This document shows, piece by piece, positions 38,846 to 47,515 of a DNA stretch of 64,000 nucleotides. The stretch spans positions 1 through 64,000 of the forward strand of contig CAVONT010000005.1 in NCBI GenBank assembly GCA_963697365.1, written 5' to 3'. Below the pieces are notes generated by a model. It was given only the letters and a program-made list of their open reading frames with translations, did not search any database and was not told where the DNA came from. The stretch's first letter is position 1, and each line of letters opens with the position of its first letter. Origin of the DNA: CAIXZV01 sp963697365 (lineage in GTDB: Bacteria > Chloroflexota > Limnocylindria > Limnocylindrales > CSP1-4). The translations under genes and the position numbers were made by a program.

Positions 38846-39334
38846 GGGGCTCGCGGCGCCAACGGTCGCCGGTCAATGGCGCCGCCGGGACTGACAGACA
38901 GTCAGAGTACGGTTGCTCGTCAGCGCTCCCGGCCAAATCGAGGCTCCGGCTGACCTCCCGCGAGCGTGAACGAGGCCGGTTTCACTGCCAGCGAGTCATG
39001 GGGCGCGGATGTGGCACGAACGAGCTGACGAACAGTCGTCCTTGTACTAGATGTCACCCGCGGCCCGGATCGTCTCGGACCGGTGGGTCCGGCGGGGCCA
39101 CCGCACTCCGGCCGCGTGAGCCCCGGGACGGGCCGCGTGGGCCCCCGTGCTACACTCCGCCTTCGCCGCGGCATGTCCGCGGTGGTCAATCACGCCCGTC
39201 GCCGGCAGGTCGCCGGAACGGAGCCCACACGCGGACACCCGCCCGAACGGGGCGGTGCCCAGGACCGGCCGAGCTGCGCCGGCACCAGGCCCCCGTCGGA
39301 GGTCCGCGGAGGATACAACCGCAGGAGGCTGCCA
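38846..39334 (+). other. Intergenic region with rpsB promoter and leader
   Basis: 489 bases without a gene. The first 300 hold nothing I recognise beyond a short inverted repeat near 38893 (CTGAC/GTCAG). The promoter element is at 39148-39156. The remaining ~178-base leader contains a 6-bp hairpin CCGCCC/GGGCGG (39239-39255) and the rpsB RBS (AGGAGG, 39323). A long leader before rpsB is consistent with autoregulation by S2, an inference only. Confidence 0.5.
39148..39156 (+). promoter_or_regulatory. Extended -10 promoter element (TGCTACACT) for rpsB
   Basis: TGC-TACACT, identical to the element before acpP and close to those before rplS and rpsO. No convincing -35 at 17-18 bases. Starts the rpsB-tsf-pyrH-frr operon. 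Confidence 0.55.
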
Positions 39335-40214
39335 GTGCCCACCGTGTCCATGCGCCAGCTCCTCGAGGCCGGCGTCCACTTCGGACACCAGACCCGTCGT
39401 TGGAACCCGAAGATGAAGCCCTACATCTTCGCGGAGCGCAACGGGATCCACATCATCGACCTGGCCCAGACGCGTCAAGCGCCTCGACTCGGCGCTCGAG
39501 TTCGTCTCGGAGACCGTCGCGCGCGGCGACTACGTGCTCTTCGTGGGCACGAAGAAGCAGGCGCAGGAGCCGGTCATGCAGGAGGCCATCCGCGCCGGCC
39601 AGCCGTTCGTCACCAAGCGCTGGCTCGGCGGCATGATGACCAACTTCGTCACCATCCGGAAGCGCATCGGCCTGCTCGAGCAGCTCGAGGCCCGCCAGCT
39701 CGCCGGCGACTTCGATCGCCTGCCCAAGAAGGAGGCCGCCCTCCTGACCGAAGAGCTGAACAAGCTCCAGGCCACGCTAGGCGGCATCCGCAAGATGAAG
39801 CGCCTCCCGGGCGCCATCTTCATCGTCGACCCGCACCGCGAGCGCATCGCCGTCACCGAGGCGAACAAGCTCGAGATCCCGGTCGTCGGCACGGGCGACA
39901 CCAACGTCGATCCCGACGAGCTCGACTTCATCATCCCGGCCAACGACGATGCCATCCGCTCGATCCGCCTGCTCTGCCAGCTGGTCGCGGATGCCGCGAT
40001 CGAGGGTGGCCGTGAGCGCGCGGCCCGCGCCTCATCCGAGGCCGAGGTCCGTGAGGCCCCGGTCGCCGAGGAGCCCGAGTTCGACCAGGTCGCCGCAGCC
40101 GACCTTGTGGCACAGCTGGCGGCCGGTGGAACGCTCTCGTTCGACCCGGAGCTTGACGACGACCTGCTGCCCGGCGCCCCTGCCGCAGCACCCGAGGCCG
40201 ACGCCGCAGTCTGA
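39335..40214 (+). CDS. rpsB: 30S ribosomal protein S2, frameshifted
   Basis: About 292 residues if the extra base at 39473 is skipped (ACG-c-GTC). GTG start preceded by AGGAGG. MRQLLEAGVHFGHQTRRWNP and KPYIFAERNGIHIIDLAQT precede the shift; LDSALEFVSETVARGDYVLF, TKRWLGGMMTNF, LPGAIFIVDPHRE and PVVGTGDTNVDPDELDFIIP follow it. A 60-residue acidic tail extends beyond the S2 core. S2 is essential, so a true frameshift would need correction; assembly error is the simplest view. Confidence 0.93.
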
Positions 40215-40361
40215 ACCTGGACCGGCCCGCCCCGGACGCTCCGGGAGCCCGGCCGGACCACCCTCCCCGGTGGCACGTGTCCGCCGGACAGGGGCGATCG
40301 ACACACCCCCGGCGTGCAGCCCCGTCTGCACGCCCCGCGAATGAACAGGAGCACACCCGGA

Positions 40362-40958
40362 ATGGCGATCACCGCCAGCATGGTCAAGGAGCTGCGCGAG
40401 CGCACGGGCGCCGGCATGATGGACTGCAAGCGCGCCCTGGAGGAGACCAACGGCGACCTCGAGCAGGCTGTCGCGAACCTGCGTGAGCGCGGCCTCGCCG
40501 CCGCCCAGAAGAAGGCCGGCCGCGATGCCCGCGAAGGCCTCGTGTCCAGCTACATCCACACCGGCGGCCGCGTCGGCGTCCTTATCGAGGTCAACTGCGA
40601 GACGGACTTCGTGGCCCGCACTGACGAGTTCCAGAAGCTCGTCAAGGACCTCGCGATGCAGGTGGCCGGCCTCGGCGCTATCTACGTGGACGCAGACCAC
40701 ATCCCCGAGGACGTCGTGGCCGCCAAGAAGGCCGCGCTCGTCGCCGACGATGCCGTCCAGGGCAAGCCCGAGAACATCCGCGAGAAGATCGTGGAAGGCC
40801 AGCTCAACAAGTGGTACAAGGAGGTCTGCCTTCTTGAGCAGCCCTTCCGCGACGAGGACCGCACGGTGCGCGAGCTCGTGACCGAGAAGATCTCGACGAT
40901 CGGTGAGAACATCCGCGTGCGCCGCTTCATCCGCTTCGTGCTCGGGGAGGAGATGTGA
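40362..40958 (+). CDS. tsf: Elongation factor Ts (short form)
   Basis: 198 residues, the short form typical of Thermus and Chloroflexota. Nucleotide exchange factor for EF-Tu. MVKELRERTGAGMMDCKRAL is the N-terminal UBA-like domain; LIEVNCETDFVARTDEFQ is the EF-Tu contact (the TDF motif). EKIVEGQLNKWYKEVCLLEQ and the C-terminal RVRRFIRFVLGEE complete it. A further ATG at 40341 is less likely. Confidence 0.95.
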   Translation: MAITASMVKELRERTGAGMMDCKRALEETNGDLEQAVANLRERGLAAAQKKAGRDAREGLVSSYIHTGGRVGVLIEVNCETDFVARTDEFQKLVKDLAMQVAGLGAIYVDADHIPEDVVAAKKAALVADDAVQGKPENIREKIVEGQLNKWYKEVCLLEQPFRDEDRTVRELVTEKISTIGENIRVRRFIRFVLGEEM

Positions 40959-41725
40959 CGGACGCCGGTCGTGAGACCGGCTCCGGTGAGGGGCCGGTGA
41001 CGGCCACCGCCGACGGCCTCCGCTACCACCGGATCCTCCTCAAGCTCTCCGGCGAGGCCCTGCTGGGGGAGCGCCAGTACGGCGTGGACCCGGCCTTCTG
41101 CGCGTTCGTCGCGCACCAGGTCGCCGCGGTCCACGAGATGGGCGTGCAGGTGGGCATCGTGGTCGGGGGCGGCAACATCTTCCGTGGCCTCGCCGCGTCG
41201 GCGAAGGGCATGGACCGCGCCACCGGCGACTACATCGGCATGCTCGCGACGGTCATGAACGGCCTCGCGCTGCAGGATGCCATCGAGCGGGCGGGCGTCC
41301 CGGTCCGCGTCATGTCGGCCATCTCGATGAACGAGATCGCCGAGCCGTACATCCGGCGGCGCGCCGTGCGCCACCTCGAGAAGGGCCGCGTCGCCATCTT
41401 CGTGGCCGGCACCGGGAACCCGTACTTCACCACGGACACAGCAGCCGCCCTGCGGGCGGTCGAGATCGGCGCCGAGGTGCTGCTCAAGGCGACCAAGGTG
41501 GACGGCGTGTACGACGCCGACCCGGTCAAGGTCCCCACGGCCACCCGCTACGACCGCCTCGGCTACCAGGACGTCCTCCGCGACCAGCTCAAGGTGCTCG
41601 ACGCCGCCGCTGTGGCGCTGTGCTCGGAGAACAACCTGCCGATCGTGGTGTTCGATCTCAACGAGCCTGACAATGTGACGAGGGTGACCCGCGGTGATCG
41701 CGTGGGCACCATCATCAGCGCCTGA
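40955..41725 (+). CDS. pyrH: Uridylate kinase
   Basis: 256 residues, GTGA overlap with tsf. Phosphorylates UMP to UDP; an amino-acid-kinase fold. RILLKLSGEALLGERQYGVD, IVVGGGNIFRG, DYIGMLATVMNGLALQDA, FVAGTGNPYFTTDTAAALRA and LKATKVDGVYDADP are all canonical. About 20 extra N-terminal residues precede the first strand. Confidence 0.97.
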   Translation: MTDAGRETGSGEGPVTATADGLRYHRILLKLSGEALLGERQYGVDPAFCAFVAHQVAAVHEMGVQVGIVVGGGNIFRGLAASAKGMDRATGDYIGMLATVMNGLALQDAIERAGVPVRVMSAISMNEIAEPYIRRRAVRHLEKGRVAIFVAGTGNPYFTTDTAAALRAVEIGAEVLLKATKVDGVYDADPVKVPTATRYDRLGYQDVLRDQLKVLDAAAVALCSENNLPIVVFDLNEPDNVTRVTRGDRVGTIISA

Positions 41726-41742
41726 AGCAAGGGGACGATCCG

Positions 41743-42300
41743 ATGACCAGCGAGATCCTTGCTGCTGCAGAGCACAAGATGCACCGCGCGGTCGAGGCCA
41801 TGGAGCGTGACTTCCAGGGCCTCCGGACCGGGCGCGCCTCCACCGCGCTGGTGGAGCGCATCCACGTGGACTACTACGGGACGCAGACACCGCTCAACCA
41901 GCTCGCGTCCATCTCCGTGCCCGAAGCGCACCAGATCGTGATCCAGCCGTGGGACCGTGGCGTGCTCAACGCCATGGAGAAGGCGATCATGAAGAGCGAC
42001 ATCGGCCTCATGCCCAACGTCGACGGGGCGGTGATCCGCCTCAATATCCCGCCCCTCACCGAGGAGCGTCGCAAGGGCATCGTCAAGACCGTCCACAAGC
42101 GGATGGAGGAGGCGAAGGTCGAGATCCGCGGCCTGCGCCGCGATGCCAACGACCACATCAAGAAGGAGGAGAAGGACGGCTCGATCGGGTCGGACGAGGC
42201 CCATCGCGAGCTGGACCAGCTCCAGAAGATCACGGACCGGGTCATCGCCGACGTCGACCGGATCGGCGGGATCAAGGAGCAGGAGGTCATGGAGGTCTAG
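41743..42300 (+). CDS. frr: Ribosome recycling factor
   Basis: 185 residues, the family length. MHRAVEAMERDFQGLRTGRA, VDYYGTQTPLNQLASISVPE, LNIPPLTEERRKGIVK and the C-terminal ELDQLQKITDRVIADVD form the tRNA-mimicking coiled-coil and hinge. Acts with EF-G to split post-termination ribosomes. Stop shares a base with the uppS start. Confidence 0.97.
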   Translation: MTSEILAAAEHKMHRAVEAMERDFQGLRTGRASTALVERIHVDYYGTQTPLNQLASISVPEAHQIVIQPWDRGVLNAMEKAIMKSDIGLMPNVDGAVIRLNIPPLTEERRKGIVKTVHKRMEEAKVEIRGLRRDANDHIKKEEKDGSIGSDEAHRELDQLQKITDRVIADVDRIGGIKEQEVMEV

Positions 42301-43115
42301 TGGCCCAGGCGCCGCTCGATCGACCCTTCGCGCGTCCCACCGACGCCCCGCCGCTCGCCCACGTGGGCGGGGCCGACGGCGCGGCGCCGGAGATCGTCAT
42401 GCCCCCGGCAGTGGTGCCGCTGCTCCCGGCCGAGGAGCTGCCGCGCCATGTCGCGATCATCATGGACGGCAACCGGCGCTGGGCGAAGGCCCGCGGGATC
42501 CCGGACTTCGAAGGTCACGCCGCCGGTATGGAGGCCGTTCGCACCCTCCTGCGGCATGCCGTGACACGCGGGATCCCCACGCTCACGCTCTATGCCTTCA
42601 GCCGCGAGAACTGGGCGCGCTCCGACGAGGAGGTCAGCGGCCTGTTCGACCTCCTCGGCCGCGCCATCGCCAGCGAGACAGACGAGCTTGCCCGCGAGGG
42701 CGTTCGGGTCCGGGTGCTTGGGCGATTGGAGGAGCTTCCCCGAGACACGCGCGAGGCCATCGACGCCGCCGTTGCGCAGACCGCCGGCGGGAGCCGCCTC
42801 AACCTCAACATCGCCTGGAACTACGCTGGCCGGACCGAGCTCGTCGACGCCGTGCGCCGCCTCATCGCTGCCGGGGTCACCGCCGACCAGGTGGACGAGG
42901 GCACCATCGCCGAGGGGCTCTACACGGCTGGTCTGCCGGACCCCGACCTGGTCATCCGCACGGGTGGCGAGCAGCGCATCAGCAACTTCCTTATCTGGCA
43001 GTCGGCCTATGCCGAGCTCGTGTTCACCGACTGCCTCTGGCCTGACTTCGGGCCGGACGCGCTCGATGGCGCCATCCTCGAGTTCGCCAGCCGCACACGC
43101 CGATTCGGTCGCTAG
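42300..43115 (+). CDS. uppS: Undecaprenyl (polyprenyl) diphosphate synthase
   Basis: 271 residues with a 50-residue Pro/Ala-rich N-terminal lead. Cis-prenyltransferase making the lipid carrier for cell-wall precursors. HVAIIMDGNRRWAKARG holds the catalytic Asp; GMEAVRTLLRHA, YAFSRENWAR, LNLNIAWNYAGRTELV, DLVIRTGGEQRISNFLIWQS and ELVFTDCLWPDF are the remaining conserved regions. Precedes cdsA and the isoprenoid genes that supply its substrate. Confidence 0.96.
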   Translation: MAQAPLDRPFARPTDAPPLAHVGGADGAAPEIVMPPAVVPLLPAEELPRHVAIIMDGNRRWAKARGIPDFEGHAAGMEAVRTLLRHAVTRGIPTLTLYAFSRENWARSDEEVSGLFDLLGRAIASETDELAREGVRVRVLGRLEELPRDTREAIDAAVAQTAGGSRLNLNIAWNYAGRTELVDAVRRLIAAGVTADQVDEGTIAEGLYTAGLPDPDLVIRTGGEQRISNFLIWQSAYAELVFTDCLWPDFGPDALDGAILEFASRTRRFGR

Positions 43116-43126
43116 GAGAGCCCATC

Positions 43127-43951
43127 GTGAAGACCCGCGGCCTGTCCGCGCTGGTGATCGTCCCGGTTCTCCTGGTCGCTGTGGCGCTCGGGCTGCCCGG
43201 TATCGCCCTCCTCCTCGTGGCGCTTGCCATCGTGGGCGGAACCGAAGTGTTCAAGCTTCTCAAGATGGCCGGCTACCCATCGCTGGGGCTGTTCGGGACG
43301 GTGCTCGCCGTCGCCTTCGTCCTCCAGGCGTTCCTGCAGCCGCTGGGCGACAAGGGCCTCCTGCTCGTGGCCCTCGGCACGGTCCTCGCAGGCGTGGGCG
43401 CATTCACCCAGCAGGACCCTCGCGACGGCCTCGTCGTCTGGTTCACGACCGTCTTCGGGGCGGTCTACGTCGGCCTTATCGCGTCGGTGCTCCAGGTCGC
43501 GGCGATGGCGCCGGCGCTGCCGTCGAGCGCGGTCCTGGCGCCGCTCCAGGCGGAGCGCGGCTGGGTCCTCCTGCTGGTGTTCGGCGTGTGGGCCTACGAC
43601 ACCGGCGCCTACCTCGTGGGCAGCCAGATCGGGCGGCGCAAGTTCCTCACCCACATCTCGCCGGCCAAGTCGATCGAGGGCCTCATCGGGGGCATCGTGG
43701 TCTCCACGATCGTCACGACCCTGATGCTCGCCCTGCTCGGGCAGAACGCGCTCGGGGGACTGGTGCTGGGGCCGGTGCTCGCGCTGGCCGCCCAGGCCGG
43801 CGACCTCGCCGAGTCCATGCTCAAGCGCGCGGCGGGCGCGAAGGACTCCGGGACCCTGATCCCGGGTCACGGCGGCATCCTCGACCGCATCGACTCCTTC
43901 CTGTTCGCGGGACCAGTCGTCGCGCTGTATGTCGTCGCCGTTGTCAGCTGA
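43127..43951 (+). CDS. cdsA: Phosphatidate cytidylyltransferase
   Basis: 274 residues, GTG start, about eight hydrophobic helices. Makes CDP-diacylglycerol. The signature is in the last helix region: SMLKRAAGAKDSGTLIPGHG then GILDRIDSFLF (S-x8-D-x2-P-G-H-G-G-x-L-D-R-x-D). WAYDTGAYLVGSQIGRRKF is also conserved. Its end overlaps dxr by 23 bases. Confidence 0.95.
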   Translation: MKTRGLSALVIVPVLLVAVALGLPGIALLLVALAIVGGTEVFKLLKMAGYPSLGLFGTVLAVAFVLQAFLQPLGDKGLLLVALGTVLAGVGAFTQQDPRDGLVVWFTTVFGAVYVGLIASVLQVAAMAPALPSSAVLAPLQAERGWVLLLVFGVWAYDTGAYLVGSQIGRRKFLTHISPAKSIEGLIGGIVVSTIVTTLMLALLGQNALGGLVLGPVLALAAQAGDLAESMLKRAAGAKDSGTLIPGHGGILDRIDSFLFAGPVVALYVVAVVS

Positions 43952-45149
43952 CCGCGGCCGCCTGCGCGTCGCGCTGCTGGGCTCGACCGGGAGCATCGGC
44001 CGCCAGACCGTCGATGTCCTCGAGGCGCACGCGGACCGGTTCGAGGTCGTCGCGCTCGCGACCGGCCGCAACGCCCGAGAGCTCGAGGCGCAGGCTGCGC
44101 GCCTCCACCCGAGGGCCGTTGCTCTGGCCGATGATGCGGTCACCCTCGACCTCCCATCGGGCACCGTGCGGGTCCGCGGCGAGGACGCACTGCTTGAGCT
44201 CGCCACGCGTGACGACGTCGATCTCGTGATCGTCGGCACCGGTGGCGTCGTGTCGCTCCGGCCCACCCTGGCTGCCCTCGGACGAGGCAAGGTCGTCGCG
44301 ACGGCCAACAAGGAAACGCTGGTCGCCGGCGGCCACCTGGTCATGGCCGAGGCCCGCCGCCAGGCCGCCGCTCGTGCCGCGAAGCTCGCCGGTGACCCGC
44401 TCGCCACGCCGCTCGCATGGCTGCGCCCCATCGACTCGGAGCACTCCGCCATCTGGCAGTGCCTCGTCGGCGAACCCAGGGAGGGGATCGCGCGCCTGGT
44501 GCTCACCGCGTCCGGCGGGCCGTTCCTGGAAACCCCGGACGAGGAGTTCGCGTCCATCACCCCTGAGCGGGCGCTCAAGCACCCGACCTGGACCATGGGG
44601 GCCAAGATCACCATCGACTCCGCCACCCTCGCCAACAAGGGCCTCGAGGTCATCGAGGCCCACTGGCTCTACGATGTGCCCTATGACGCGATCGATGTCG
44701 TCGTCCACCCGCAGAGCGTCGTTCACTCGGCCGTCCTGTTCGTGGACGGCTCTCTCAAGGCCCAGCTGGGCACCCCCGACATGCGCATTCCCATCCAGTA
44801 CGCGTTGACCCACCCCGAGCGGCTGCCGTCCCCAGCGACGCCGCCCGACCTGGTGGCGGCTGCGCGCCTCGACTTCCGCGCCCCCGATGAGGGGCGGTTC
44901 CCGGCTCTCCGCATCGCGCGGGAGGCGGGCCGCCTGGGGCCGCGGGCGTCCGCCGCGCTCATCGCCGCCGACGAGGTGGCCGTGGCCCGTTTCCTCGACC
45001 GAACCTTGGACTTCCCCGGGATCCCGCGTCTCCTCGAGGCGGCCGTGCGCCGCTTCGGCGAGGGACCCGACCAGGCGCCTGACATCGAGAGCCTCGTCGC
45101 CCTCGACCTCGAGGTCCGCGCCGCCTTTGCGACAGGACCGGTGAACTAG
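43929..45149 (+). CDS. dxr: 1-deoxy-D-xylulose-5-phosphate reductoisomerase
   Basis: 406 residues. Second step of the MEP isoprenoid pathway, NADPH-dependent. VALLGSTGSIGRQTVDVLE binds NADPH; ATANKETLVAGG, PIDSEHSAIWQCL, TASGGPFLE, TWTMGAKITIDSATLANKGL and VVVHPQSVVHS are canonical, including the metal-binding Asp/Glu set. An Ala/Arg-rich insertion of about 15 residues follows VMAEARRQAA. Followed directly by rseP. Confidence 0.97.
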   Translation: MSSPLSADRGRLRVALLGSTGSIGRQTVDVLEAHADRFEVVALATGRNARELEAQAARLHPRAVALADDAVTLDLPSGTVRVRGEDALLELATRDDVDLVIVGTGGVVSLRPTLAALGRGKVVATANKETLVAGGHLVMAEARRQAAARAAKLAGDPLATPLAWLRPIDSEHSAIWQCLVGEPREGIARLVLTASGGPFLETPDEEFASITPERALKHPTWTMGAKITIDSATLANKGLEVIEAHWLYDVPYDAIDVVVHPQSVVHSAVLFVDGSLKAQLGTPDMRIPIQYALTHPERLPSPATPPDLVAAARLDFRAPDEGRFPALRIAREAGRLGPRASAALIAADEVAVARFLDRTLDFPGIPRLLEAAVRRFGEGPDQAPDIESLVALDLEVRAAFATGPVN

Positions 45150-46247
45150 ATGACCGAGCTGCTCCAGTCCATCGGGACGATCATCGTCTTCATCCTCCTG
45201 CTGGGCGGGCTCGTGCTGATCCACGAGATCGGCCACTTCGTGACCGCGCGCGCCGCCAGGGTCAAGGTGCTCGAGTTCGGGATCGGGTTCCCGCCCCGGG
45301 CGAAGGTGATCAAGCGCGGGGAGGAGACGACCTACACGCTCAACTGGCTTCCAATCGGCGGCTTCGTCAAGCTCGAGGGCGAGGACGGCGACGAGAAGGA
45401 CGATCCGCGCTCGTTCTCCAACCAGCGCCTGATCACCAAGATGGTGATCCTGGTCGCGGGCGTCGTGATGAACCTGCTGCTCGCCCTTGTGATCTTCACC
45501 GGGATCGCCATGTGGGGTGAGCCCGCGATCGGCGTGACGACACAGGAGATCGCCACCGGATCGCCGGCGGAGGCCATCGGCTTGCAGCCAGGCGACACGA
45601 TCGTCAGGGTGAACGGGGTGGAATACTCCGCGTTCGACCAGCGCTTCCCGACGGAAGACCTCCGCTCGCTGGCCGGCCAGACGATCGTCATCGGCGTCGT
45701 GCACGTGGACGGGCAAGCGCAGGACTACACCGTCACCCTGCGCGTGCCGGCGTCCGAGACCGAGGGCGCGCTTGGCATCGCGCAGCTCTCTGGCAAGCAG
45801 GTCGGGACCATCGATCGCACGTTCGTCGAGGCGATCCAGGTCGGCTGGCAGCGTACGGTCGACGCCTTCACGATGATCCTCGGCGGTCTCGGTGACCTCG
45901 GTCGATCGATCGTGACCAATCCGACTGCGGCGCCCGAGGGGGCGGCGGGTCCCGTGGGGATCGCGTTCCAGGTGGGCGACATCATGTGGAACCTCGGCCC
46001 CCTCTACCTGCTGTACCTGGCCGGGCTCCTGTCGGCCAACCTGGCGCTCGTGAACATCCTGCCCTTCCCGCCGCTCGACGGCGGCAGGATGCTCATGCTG
46101 CTGCTCAAGGCGATCCCGGGCCTCGGGTCCAGGATCTCGCTGCGTGCGGAGCAGCTGACCTACGCGATCGGGTTCGTGGCGCTGTTCACGTTCCTGATCT
46201 GGATCACCGTGTTCGACGTCGCCCGCCTCGTTGGCGGAGGCAACTGA
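45150..46247 (+). CDS. rseP: Site-2 protease RseP/RIP metalloprotease
   Basis: 365 residues. Intramembrane zinc protease that cleaves anti-sigma or signal-peptide remnants. The first TM helix ends in HEIGH at 25-29, then FGIGFPPRAKVIKRG and LNWLPIGGFVKLEG. One PDZ domain (GSPAEAIGLQPGDTIVRVNG) is followed by LVNILPFPPLDGGR, the second metal ligand Asp. Placement dxr-rseP-ispG is common. Confidence 0.95.
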   Translation: MTELLQSIGTIIVFILLLGGLVLIHEIGHFVTARAARVKVLEFGIGFPPRAKVIKRGEETTYTLNWLPIGGFVKLEGEDGDEKDDPRSFSNQRLITKMVILVAGVVMNLLLALVIFTGIAMWGEPAIGVTTQEIATGSPAEAIGLQPGDTIVRVNGVEYSAFDQRFPTEDLRSLAGQTIVIGVVHVDGQAQDYTVTLRVPASETEGALGIAQLSGKQVGTIDRTFVEAIQVGWQRTVDAFTMILGGLGDLGRSIVTNPTAAPEGAAGPVGIAFQVGDIMWNLGPLYLLYLAGLLSANLALVNILPFPPLDGGRMLMLLLKAIPGLGSRISLRAEQLTYAIGFVALFTFLIWITVFDVARLVGGGN

Positions 46248-46249
46248 CC

Positions 46250-47485
46250 ATGGCATCGCCCGACCAGCTCCGTCCAGTCAGGCGGCCCACGGTCTCGGTC
46301 GATGTCGGCGGGGTCCTGGTCGGGTCGGCGCACCCGGTCGTCGTCCAGTCGATGACCAACACGGATACCGCGGACCCGGACGGCACCGCGATCCAGGTCG
46401 CGCGCCTCGCGCACACAGGCTCGCAGCTCGTCCGGGTGACCGTGAACACCGAGGAGGCCGCGGCGGCGGTCCCGGAGATGATCCGCAAACTGCGCGACAA
46501 CCTGGGCGTGGACGTCCCGGTCATCGGCGACTTCCACTACAACGGCCACAAGCTCCTGGTCGAGTTCCCGGAGATGGCTGCGGCCCTCGCGAAGTACCGG
46601 ATCAACCCGGGGAACGTGGGCACCAAGTACCACGACGAGAACTTCACGACGATCGTGCGGGCCGCGATCGAGCACGACAAGCCCGTCCGGATCGGGGTCA
46701 ACTGGGGCTCGCTCGACCAGCAGCTGCTCACGGACCTCATGGAGGCGAATGCCCGGGCCGCCGAGCCACGCGACGCCCGCGACGTGATGATCGACGCGAT
46801 GATCGAGTCGGCGATGCGTTCCGCGGAGCTCGCCGAGGAGGTCGGCCTGCGTCACGACCGGATCATCCTGTCGGCGAAGGTGTCAGGCGTCCGGGATCTC
46901 GTGGACACGTACCGGCGCCTGGCGCCCCGGTCGGACTACCCGCTCCACCTGGGCCTGACCGAGGCGGGCATGGCGATGAAGGGCATCGTGACCTCCACGG
47001 CCGGCCTTGCGATCCTGCTCAACGAGGGGATCGGGGACACGATCCGGGTTTCACTCACCCCTGAGCCCGGCGCCGGGCGCGAGCTCGAGGTGGAGGTCGC
47101 ACAGCAGGTCCTCCAGTCCATGGGCCTGCGCTCGTTCCTGCCCCAGGTGTCCGCCTGCCCGGGCTGCGGCCGCACGACGTCCACGTTCTTCCAGGAGATG
47201 GCCCGCGACATCACCACGCACATCAAGGACCGCATGCCCGAGTGGCGTGAGCAGTACCCGGGCGTCGAGGACCTCAAGGTGGCGGTGATGGGCTGCGTGG
47301 TCAACGGGCCGGGGGAGTCCAAGCACGCGGACATCGGGATCTCGCTGCCGGGCACCTTCGAGGCGCCGGTGGCCCCGGTGTTCGTGGATGGGAAGCTCGA
47401 CCGCACCCTCCGCGGCGACGACATCGTGCCGGTCTTCATCGGCCTGCTCGAGGACTACGTCGAGCGCCGCTACGCCAAGGCGTAG
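46250..47485 (+). CDS. ispG: 4-hydroxy-3-methylbut-2-enyl diphosphate synthase
   Basis: 411 residues. Iron-sulphur enzyme of the MEP pathway. PVVVQSMTNTDTADPDGTA opens the TIM barrel; INPGNVGTKYHDENF and HLGLTEAGMAMKGIVTST follow. The 4Fe-4S ligands are in SACPGCGRTT and VMGCVVNGPGESKHADIGI, with the fourth ligand Glu. The single-lobed bacterial form without the plant insert. Confidence 0.97.
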   Translation: MASPDQLRPVRRPTVSVDVGGVLVGSAHPVVVQSMTNTDTADPDGTAIQVARLAHTGSQLVRVTVNTEEAAAAVPEMIRKLRDNLGVDVPVIGDFHYNGHKLLVEFPEMAAALAKYRINPGNVGTKYHDENFTTIVRAAIEHDKPVRIGVNWGSLDQQLLTDLMEANARAAEPRDARDVMIDAMIESAMRSAELAEEVGLRHDRIILSAKVSGVRDLVDTYRRLAPRSDYPLHLGLTEAGMAMKGIVTSTAGLAILLNEGIGDTIRVSLTPEPGAGRELEVEVAQQVLQSMGLRSFLPQVSACPGCGRTTSTFFQEMARDITTHIKDRMPEWREQYPGVEDLKVAVMGCVVNGPGESKHADIGISLPGTFEAPVAPVFVDGKLDRTLRGDDIVPVFIGLLEDYVERRYAKA

Positions 47486-47515
47486 GGGCACGGGCGGGCC
47501 GGGGAGCCTCGACAG

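Noticed and set aside
38846..39147. Possible tRNA or small RNA in the gap before rpsB
   Set aside because: No cloverleaf with TTCGA-type loop or CCA end was found; only a weak 5-bp inverted repeat.
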